A stretch of DNA of 64,000 bases from Oscillatoriaceae cyanobacterium Prado104 (lineage in GTDB: Bacteria > Cyanobacteriota > Cyanobacteriia > Cyanobacteriales > Microcoleaceae): the NCBI GenBank assembly GCA_025454405.1, contig JALOON010000062.1:1-64000 (forward strand), written 5' to 3'. A model generated the notes under the pieces. It worked only from the letters and a program-made list of their open reading frames with translations. It was not told the DNA's origin and made no database searches. Numbering within the stretch: the stretch's first letter is position 1; each line of letters starts with the position of its first letter. A program made the translations under genes and the position numbers. Positions 58,601 to 64,000 of the stretch are shown here, piece by piece.

Positions 58601-60862
58601 ACCATCAGAGAAGTAATTCCCGAACTCGCCGATCTAGTAGAACCGATTTACCGCCAGGTTCTTGCCACGCAAACTCCCGTACTCGACTTGGAAGTCAAAG
58701 CCGCCACCCTCCAACAGTCGGGAGTCCTGCGGGATTGGCTGGTCAGCTTTTACCCCGTCAGGGAGGAATCCGGGGCGTTGTTAGGCATCAGTACGGTAGT
58801 GCAGGAAATCACAGATCGCAAGCAAGCAGAACGGGTAATGCGCCACAGCGAATTGATTTTCCAGCGGCTGTTTGCAGCAGATATCTTTGGCGTCGCGATC
58901 GGCGATTTCACCGGTCGCATCGCCTACGCCAACGATACCCTGTTGAAAATGGTGGGCTACACCCGCACTGACCTGCTGTCAGGGGCCCTGCGGTGGGACA
59001 GGATGACTCCCCCCGAATACCTGCACCTCGACGCGCAGGCGGCGCAAGAACTGCGGGCTAAGGGCGTCGCCACTCCTTTTAAGAAAGAGTACATCCGCAA
59101 AGACGGCAGCCGGGTGCCCATCCTGATCGGCGGGGCAACTCTCGACGGATGCGATCTCGAACCGGCGACGATCGTGGCATTCTACATCGATTTGACGGAA
59201 ATCGAGCGGGTGCAGGCCGAACTCAAAAAAGATCGGGAACGGCTGCAAATCGCCCAGCAAGCGGGCCGGATCGGAACTTTTGAGTGGAACATCCAAACTA
59301 ACGAATCCACCTGGACGCCGGAGTTAGAGGCTTTGTACGGCCTCCCGACCGGCAGTTACGGCGGCAATTATCAAAATTGGGTCGAAATGTTGCATCCAGA
59401 CGATCGCGCTTTTGCTCAACAGCAGATGCAAGTGGCGGCTACCAACGGCGGGGAATTGGAGATGGAGTTTCGCATCTGTCGCGCGGATGGGAACGTGCGC
59501 TGGATGGCTTGCAGGGCAATCGTGTTTCAGGACGATCGGGGCGTGTCCCTGCGGGCGATCGGGGTGAATGTGGATATCAGCGAACGCAAGCAAGCCGAAG
59601 CCGAACGCGCCCTGTTGCTGGAGAGGGAACAAGCGGCTCGTGCTCAAGCTGAGGCAAACAACCGCCTCAAGGACGAGTTTTTGACAACTCTTTCCCACGA
59701 ACTGCGGACGCCTTTAAATACGATTCTGGGCTGGTCGCAGCACCTGCGCAAGGGCGGGTACCAGCCAGCGATTTTAAGCCGCGCTTTGGAAGCGATCGAG
59801 CGTCAGGCGAAGATTCAGACGCAGTTGGTGGAAGATTTGCTTGAAGTTTCGCGGATCGTTCAAGGCAAGATGGTTCTCAAACCCGGCTGGTTTCATGCGG
59901 TAAAGGCGATCGAAGGAACTCTCAACGCGATCGATAGTGCTGCCCAAGCCAAGTCTGTCATCGTGCGATCGGAACTCGACCCGTCAGTCGGTTTAATCTG
60001 GGGCGACGTGCAGAAGTTTCAGCAAATAGTGTCGAATTTGCTCAGCAACGCTGTCAAGTTTACGCCATCGGGGGGAACAGTCCGGTTGCGGGTGTCGGCA
60101 GTGGGGGGAAATGGCGAACCCGATTGCTTGCACATTCAAGTTAGCGATACCGGCAAGGGAATTGCTGCGGATTTTCTGCCCTACGTGTTCGATCGCTTCC
60201 GTCAAGCCGACGGTTCGATTACTAGGGCCCAAGGCGGTTTGGGACTCGGATTGGCCATCGTCCGCCATTTGGTGGAACTGCACGGCGGCACCGTGACGGC
60301 GGACAGCCCCGGAGAGGACCGAGGTGCGACATTCAACGTCTTGCTGCCCCTAAAACAAGCGGCAGCGAAAGCTGAAAGTATTGGTAATTCGGCGATTGGC
60401 TCCCGATCGCAGTCAACCGAGCGGACCAGTCAGAGTTCCGATCCCAGAAGCGCAAGCCAGCAAGCACTTTTGGGCGGGGGAAGGCTCGCTGGTTTGGCGG
60501 TTTTAGTAGTTGACGACGAGTCCGACAACCTCGAATTTTTGGCAGTGGCAGTCCAAGAGTGCGGCGCTAGGGCGCTGCCAGCAGCTTCGGCAGCAGAGGC
60601 GATCGAGATTTTAGAAACTAGGAAGCCGGATATTTTAGTCAGCGACATCGGTATGCCCGACGAAGATGGCTATTCCTTAATCCGCAACATTCGAGCTGCC
60701 GAATCCGACAAAACTAAGCGATTGCCTGCCGTAGCTTTGACTGCTTACGCGGGTGAAGAATACCGAAATCGGGCGATCGAAGCCGGCTATGACGAACACT
60801 TAACCAAGCCGATCGAACCTGCTGAATTCGCCGCTGTTTTAGCTAAGTTAGTTCAAGCTTGA
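55667..60862 (+). CDS. Giant hybrid histidine kinase with eight PAS and one GAF domain
   Basis: A 1731-residue membrane-anchored kinase. Two hydrophobic segments (about 15-60) are followed by PAS1-3 (about 70-205, 225-345 and 350-470) and GAF (about 490-665). PAS4-8 follow (about 680-800, 805-930, 945-1060, 1065-1190 and 1195-1315). Several PAS linkers are near-duplicates, for example EYIRKDGSR occurring in both PAS5 and PAS7. HisKA has His1344 (TLSHELRTPLNTILGWSQHL), then HATPase_c (NLLSNAVKFTPSGG, DTGKGI, GLGLGLAIVRHLVELHGG). A C-terminal REC has Asp1660 (LVSDIGMPDEDGYS). It is likely to integrate several cytoplasmic signals and pass phosphate to its own receiver and then to an unlinked phosphotransfer protein. 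Confidence 0.92.
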   Translation: MSPLQAPPLPIEPYSTATFTAVTALLLATMLLFAIKATPAFLLFAAAMVVAWYAGLKSTERELKQERDIIAQVLSTAACFIVVIDKQGRIVRFNQACEKTTGYSFAEVKSKCFWDLFLIPEEVESVRAVFDRLLKNNDSIGSSHQNYWLTKNGDRRLIFWSNTVILDRQGLVEYVIASGTDITARQQAETALSKAYLELENRVKQRTAELIVAKEALQAQEERFRSLSSCSPIGIFMADINGRCTYTNPQAQAISGYNLAELLGDGWQNGIHPEDRSRVLAAWQDYIQGKSQYANEYRHQTTEEIIRWVNIRSSPMFSDSGELVGHVGTVQDITEQREAQAALSSSEKQLKAVLENAPDIIIRTDKQLRYIYVNAAVGRTQGLPVSYFLGKTSQEIGMPDELCQLWDETLRKVLTTGQEQIIEFESPSANGMRNYQSRVVPELDADGIPETVLIVARDITELKLAEIQKAQLLVAQTAREKAEKEQARSAFLAEVSKMLATAFNGETVLQNVAELAVSIVADGCCIHLMEPDGTARQAAVAHGESSKVDALDRLSIQNPIDSNIANGYPLVIRTGKSELISEVDEALIAAAGVCEAEMEILRSLEIVSHACVPLTARGRVMGAITCFTAKGGRRYNAEDLTMLEDLAYRVAIALDNARLYAEAQQALAEKSQSFALIDSLLEASPLGICFFDREMRFLRINRVLAELNGLSPQQHLGQDFRQLLPKTAAKFAPIVQQVLDRGEPILNLEISGEPAGKQGEFGYWLGNYYPVKNQRGEILGAGIILTDITAAKQTEIALQESEMRFRSVLESNTIGIGFWDTSGKVTEANDVLLKMLGYNREELVLGNLRWSDLTPPEQQHLDRAAFEQVQTEGKCTPFEKEYIRKDGSRFPVLVGSACFAGCQDKGSFFVLDITDRKQAENIIRENEARLARQLAELDLVYNTAPVGLCFVDTDLRCVRANEYFAAISGHPIADRIGRTIREVIPELADLVEPIYRQVLATQTPVLDLEVKAATLQQSGVLRDWLVSFYPVREESGALLGISTVVQEITDRKQAERVMRHSELIFQRLFAADIFGVAIGDFTGRIAYANDTLLKMVGYTRTDLLSGALRWDRMTPPEYLHLDAQAAQELRAKGVATPFKKEYIRKDGSRVPILIGGATLDGCDLEPATIVAFYIDLTEIERVQAELKKDRERLQIAQQAGRIGTFEWNIQTNESTWTPELEALYGLPTGSYGGNYQNWVEMLHPDDRAFAQQQMQVAATNGGELEMEFRICRADGNVRWMACRAIVFQDDRGVSLRAIGVNVDISERKQAEAERALLLEREQAARAQAEANNRLKDEFLTTLSHELRTPLNTILGWSQHLRKGGYQPAILSRALEAIERQAKIQTQLVEDLLEVSRIVQGKMVLKPGWFHAVKAIEGTLNAIDSAAQAKSVIVRSELDPSVGLIWGDVQKFQQIVSNLLSNAVKFTPSGGTVRLRVSAVGGNGEPDCLHIQVSDTGKGIAADFLPYVFDRFRQADGSITRAQGGLGLGLAIVRHLVELHGGTVTADSPGEDRGATFNVLLPLKQAAAKAESIGNSAIGSRSQSTERTSQSSDPRSASQQALLGGGRLAGLAVLVVDDESDNLEFLAVAVQECGARALPAASAAEAIEILETRKPDILVSDIGMPDEDGYSLIRNIRAAESDKTKRLPAVALTAYAGEEYRNRAIEAGYDEHLTKPIEPAEFAAVLAKLVQA

Positions 60863-61275
60863 ACTGGTAGTTGCGTGTTGGCTCGCTGGAGCGGGCGATC
60901 GCAACTATCAGCAAACACTCGTGTAAACTAGACAAACAATAAACGGCAGCGACAAATATCCCGTATTTTCACACCAACCTTGTTTGATGTGCCAGAACGT
61001 CCTCCGGCAGACCCTTTAATAGGCTATTTTAAGTTAGACCATGCCTCAATTCTATAAAATATTTTTAACATATCACAACTACCTTTTTTAGTTAAGCTCT
61101 CAAACGCACAAAAATCGTCAAATAATTGAAAATTATTCGCAATTATTTTGAGATTGCAGTCAATTTTAGCCCCGATCAATAATTTTTGCGAACAAACGTA
61201 AAGAATCATAACGCGATGGCTGTCGATCTCAAAGAGAAACCCCGACAAGCCCTCGCGCCTTTGAGGTAGTAGGTG

Positions 61276-61399
61276 ATACCAAATCCGGGTTTCTCACCCC
61301 CTTTATTCCTGAAACCCGCGAAGGCGGGTTTTGTACGTATAGTTGAGGGTGAAAATCGAATCACAGGTTTGACCGGGATATCTAACCCGGATTTGGTAT
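61276..61399. mobile_element. Inverted-repeat element with ATACCAAATCCGGGTT ends
   Basis: Perfect 16-base terminal inverted repeats (61276-61291 and 61384-61399) bound 124 bp containing an internal stem AACCCGC/GCGGGTT (about 61314-61331). Related ends ATACCAAATCCTCAG (61497) and CAGATTTGGTAT (61618-61629) border the next stretch. An ATGAGGTACA/TGTACCTAT-like segment at 61399-61450 recalls the element in the AAA ATPase. The 60863-61631 gap is otherwise free of genes. Confidence 0.7.
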
Positions 61400-61631
61400 G
61401 AGGTACAAAAAACCCTCCAAAACACTGAAGTTCAAATAGGTACACCTCATCATGAGTGAGAACCGCCATACCTCAGGAACTTGCAATCTTCTGCAATACC
61501 AAATCCTCAGATCGTACCCCCTCGATAATTTCCTCAAAGTAGGGAATGCGAGATTAAACGAGCGACGCACCCTACAACTTAATAACGAGCACGAACACCC
61601 TCCGCTTCGCTCCGCCCAGATTTGGTATAAT

Positions 61632-62168
61632 TTATTTCAAATCCAGCAAACCGCTAGTTTTCAACTTAGGATTGAACCGAATTTCTTCAGTTACGCCGCG
61701 AGCTTTAAGCTGCGCGAAAATTTCATTTTCCACCCGACGCGCTACATTTTTCAAAAGTTTATCTTTAGCAATTTCATCAACCACAATCCCTGCATAACTA
61801 GCTGCTTCTTCAGCAGTCATCAATGTTTTAGTATCGATCGGATCGTTCCACAAAGCACCAGCAGCGTTTCCCTGAGGTAGCGAACCGTTTTCAGCAATCC
61901 AACTTTCTCGGATGCTTTCTAAAAGAGTGCGGTTGGGTCGATCGATAGTTTGGACTTTCAGCCAATAACACAACTGAGTTTGGCGGACTAAATGCTGTTT
62001 CAGGCTGAGACAAATATCGCGAGAATAACCCACAAATTGCAGCACTTTCTCGCTGTCAAAAATCCCGTAAACGCCGATTTTTCCCTGTACGGATTCGGGC
62101 AATTTACCCTCGGAATTGATGTAGGGAACAAATTCTAAACTGGCGAGCGATCGAATGTCTGCTGTCAT
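61632..62168 (-). CDS. GIY-YIG domain protein
   Basis: A 178-residue protein. The GIY-YIG core appears as GKIGVYGIFDSEKVLQFVGYS followed by RDICLSLKQHL; the second motif is degenerate (FVGYS). The C-terminal part is helical (MTAEEAASYAGIVVDEIA, then VENEIFAQLKARGV). The loss of strict catalytic residues suggests a non-nuclease role. It stands alone, with inverted-repeat elements downstream. Confidence 0.75.
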   Translation of the reverse strand: MTADIRSLASLEFVPYINSEGKLPESVQGKIGVYGIFDSEKVLQFVGYSRDICLSLKQHLVRQTQLCYWLKVQTIDRPNRTLLESIRESWIAENGSLPQGNAAGALWNDPIDTKTLMTAEEAASYAGIVVDEIAKDKLLKNVARRVENEIFAQLKARGVTEEIRFNPKLKTSGLLDLK

Positions 62169-62214
62169 TTTTTTTGAAATGAATTAAAAGTTGAGAGTTG
62201 AGAGTTGAGAGTAG

Positions 62215-62290
62215 AAGCGTGCCAGCGTCGGGAACTCGCGAACCGATTCGGAATTAATAAGTGCGAGCGTTGGGAACTCGCGAACTGATA
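62215..62290. repeat. Imperfect direct repeat GCGTTGGGAACTCGCGAAC
   Basis: Two copies (about 62223-62241 and 62267-62285) of a GCGT(C/T)GGGAACTCGCGAAC phrase lie between two minus-strand genes, near a GAGAGTTGAGAGTTGAGAGT heptamer array (about 62190-62210). Confidence 0.6.
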
Positions 62291-62362
62291 TCAAGTCCAA
62301 CTCGAAACAGGAAAAAGTAATAACTCAAGACACCAATCCACCAGAAAACCTGTGTTTGATAA

Positions 62363-62689
62363 TTATGTTTGAAAAACTCTATATATGGCACAGAGGCGGC
62401 TGGGTTTAAAAACTTTTCCTTGGAACATAAAATTAGGTGGCACGTTGATAATTGCAAAATCGCTGCGGTTGTAATACTGCTCGAATTCAGCCGGCATTCC
62501 CTTCGGCGTCTCAGTGCTGTAAGGCACTGGCTGAAACAATAATTCGGTAAATTCAAGCTGCGAACACCGCAATTGCTCGGCTAGCTGTTTGAGAAAATTT
62601 TCACCAGTTAACAAACCAAACAGTGCAGCTTTCGCATCCGCTTCGAGGGCAAAACTGCCATCATAGCTGTCGATAATCTTCAAACCCAT
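62363..62689 (-). CDS. Hypothetical protein
   Basis: A 108-residue acidic protein with no recognised domain. An N-terminal DSYDGSFALEADAKAALFGL region is followed by a helix and a mixed region. No membrane segment or signal is present. It is in the same direction as the GIY-YIG gene, 194 bp upstream of it. The ATG at 62689 fits the open frame, and coding character is the main support. Confidence 0.55.
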   Translation of the reverse strand: MGLKIIDSYDGSFALEADAKAALFGLLTGENFLKQLAEQLRCSQLEFTELLFQPVPYSTETPKGMPAEFEQYYNRSDFAIINVPPNFMFQGKVFKPSRLCAIYRVFQT

Positions 62690-62906
62690 TTTGTGCGTAT
62701 TCCCTAACAGTCGATCGGCGCATCCTGCATTTTACCCGACATCAGCGTCTTTGAAAGCACAAAACTCATCTTTTAGCATTTGTCATAACTCAAGCAAAAT
62801 ATCGCAATTGCAAAATTTTGGCAAACAGTCCTGATTTTTTTCCCGATCGCTTCTATCATGTGCCTATGTTGTCAATGAAATATACCAGACTACGACTAAT
62901 AAGGTT

Positions 62907-63704
62907 ATGCAGAAGATCGATGACGGATCGTTTACAGCGATGAGAAGTTCCGCAAATCAACGGGATTGGCTGGAAGTGGCGGAATATGCTTCTATTGCCG
63001 GTTCAGCTATCGGCACTGTTGCTGCGGCATTGTCGGGGCAAATTATCTACGCAGCAGCCCCGTTAACCGCCGCACTCTCGCTGAATTTCGCCAACCGCCA
63101 GCGTTTCCAGCAGCAAATACAACAACAAGCAAATTCTGCGATCGCCGGCGTACATTTAACTGTAAAATCCCTCCAGCAGCAAGTTCAGGCACCCCCCAAG
63201 GAAGTGGAACTCTACACTGCCGTCTCCGATTTGCAGCAGAAATTCCGCAGTTTGGAGTCCGACGCCCTCGCGGAAGTACACGGTGCTCTAGAAGCGCTTC
63301 AGCAGCAAGTACAAGTATTTCCGGGAGACTCCGGGGAACTCTACACCATCCTTTCCCAATTGCGGCAGAAACTCGACAATTTGGAAAATAGCGCCCTCCG
63401 AGAACAAGATTGGGAAAATGTCAACGTCCGATTTTTATTAATGGATGAAAAGCTAAATGAAGTTAAAAATATTACAGCAGATTTGCAGGAACGATCGAAC
63501 TTGACAGACTTCAATGCAATTCAAGATTCTTTGAAGCAATTGCAGGAATTGCTCGATCGACCGACAATCGATGTAGCAGTGCTGCAAAATGAAATTCACC
63601 ATTTGCAGGAGCAAGTTTCTGAATTGCAGCGTCAAAATCGAGAAATTGTCAAGCCTTATTTGCAGCGTTTGACTCGCGCTATGAAACAGCTATCAGCAAG
63701 TTAA
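62907..63704 (+). CDS. Membrane-associated coiled-coil protein
   Basis: A 265-residue protein. Residues 30-62 are hydrophobic (ASIAGSAIGTVAAALSGQII, then YAAAPLTAALSL), enough for one or two membrane passes. The rest is a long, Gln/Leu-rich coiled coil with three related segments (LQQQVQAPPKEVELYTAVSD and LQQQVQVFPGDSGELYTILS). This pattern recurs in filamentous-cyanobacterial proteins of unknown function. No partner is visible; the next 300 bases are repeats. Confidence 0.75.
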   Translation: MQKIDDGSFTAMRSSANQRDWLEVAEYASIAGSAIGTVAAALSGQIIYAAAPLTAALSLNFANRQRFQQQIQQQANSAIAGVHLTVKSLQQQVQAPPKEVELYTAVSDLQQKFRSLESDALAEVHGALEALQQQVQVFPGDSGELYTILSQLRQKLDNLENSALREQDWENVNVRFLLMDEKLNEVKNITADLQERSNLTDFNAIQDSLKQLQELLDRPTIDVAVLQNEIHHLQEQVSELQRQNREIVKPYLQRLTRAMKQLSAS

Positions 63705-64000
63705 TTGTCTGTAATATTATCAGTAGGGTGCGCCGAAGCGCACCTTACCAATTCCCAATTTTTAATTAGATCTGGTTCGCCAATATAATTATCGACGATC
63801 GCGAGCGGGGACTATTCACCCGAGCGCGAGCTCTGACGCTCGCACTATTCCCCGAGCGCGAGCTCTGACGCTCGCACTAATGACCAATAACATTCGATCG
63901 CTCTGATGCGAGTAAGGTGCAATGTCTTTAACTCAAAACTCAAAATTTAAAACTCAAAACTTTTCTTAACTATCAACTATCAACTATCAACTGCTTGCCA
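63705..64000. repeat. Terminal intergenic repeats
   Basis: GCGAGC...GACGCTCGC hairpin units (two 31-bp copies of CCCGAGCGCGAGCTCTGACG type at about 63820-63880), then CTCAAAA units (63929-63960) and tandem CTATCAA units (about 63967-63991). No gene is seen. Confidence 0.85.

Overview
The window looks like a chromosome segment of a filamentous, Microcoleus/Oscillatoria-type cyanobacterium. The evidence is a complete kaiABC clock cluster, very frequent GCGATCGC/CGATCG (HIP1-type) octamers, a dense set of multi-PAS histidine kinases, RTX/DUF4347 surface proteins, and several families of heptanucleotide tandem repeats between genes. The genus is inferred from style; no species is claimed.

Layout. 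(1) 1-15.4 kb is a two-component signalling block. On the plus strand lie a kinase with an ethylene-receptor-like membrane domain, an Rcp-type regulator and two REC-kinases. On the minus strand lie a REC-kinase, a stand-alone regulator and a REC-PAS-adenylate cyclase (the last two overlap by ATGA), followed upstream by a Cache-HAMP hybrid kinase. Arrays of TTTTGAG heptamers separate the genes. (2) 15.4-23.1 kb holds a MITE, tRNA-Arg(CCG), kaiC, kaiB and kaiA on the minus strand, and a divergent hybrid kinase with degenerate receivers. (3) 23.1-28.5 kb holds hairpin repeats and a giant DUF4347/Gly-rich/RTX protein. (4) 28.5-31.5 kb holds an antitoxin remnant, a sodium:solute symporter and a five-copy 56-bp array. 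(5) 31.5-37.4 kb is an accessory island: a frameshifted adenine methyltransferase, an unknown gene, a divergent m5C methyltransferase, and a two-gene unit in which a PD-(D/E)XK nuclease-like domain is fused to a ParA ATPase and overlaps a ParB-like/Rho-N-like partner. (6) 37.5-41 kb holds a secreted GH10-like hydrolase and decayed genes. (7) 41-48 kb holds three related RTX units (leader, gene, hairpin), one of them deleted at its 5' end, with a small GIY-YIG operon among them. (8) 48-55 kb holds a NarL-type kinase/regulator pair, Uma2, a split AAA ATPase, argF and dusB. (9) 55.3-64 kb holds an RHH protein, a 1731-residue kinase (8 PAS, 1 GAF), inverted-repeat elements, a GIY-YIG protein and a coiled-coil protein.

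The signalling genes form local cascades: kinase with adjacent single-domain regulator, and REC-cyclase with coupled regulator. The clock cluster is intact, with Ser431/Thr432 at exactly the classical KaiC positions. The best candidate for an undescribed system is the nuclease-ParA/ParB-like pair at 35.2-37.4 kb. Other points of interest are kaiA without an ATG or GTG start, the regulator at 49.57 kb whose start codon lies in a perfect hairpin, the degenerate-receiver kinase beside kaiA, and the amplified RTX locus.
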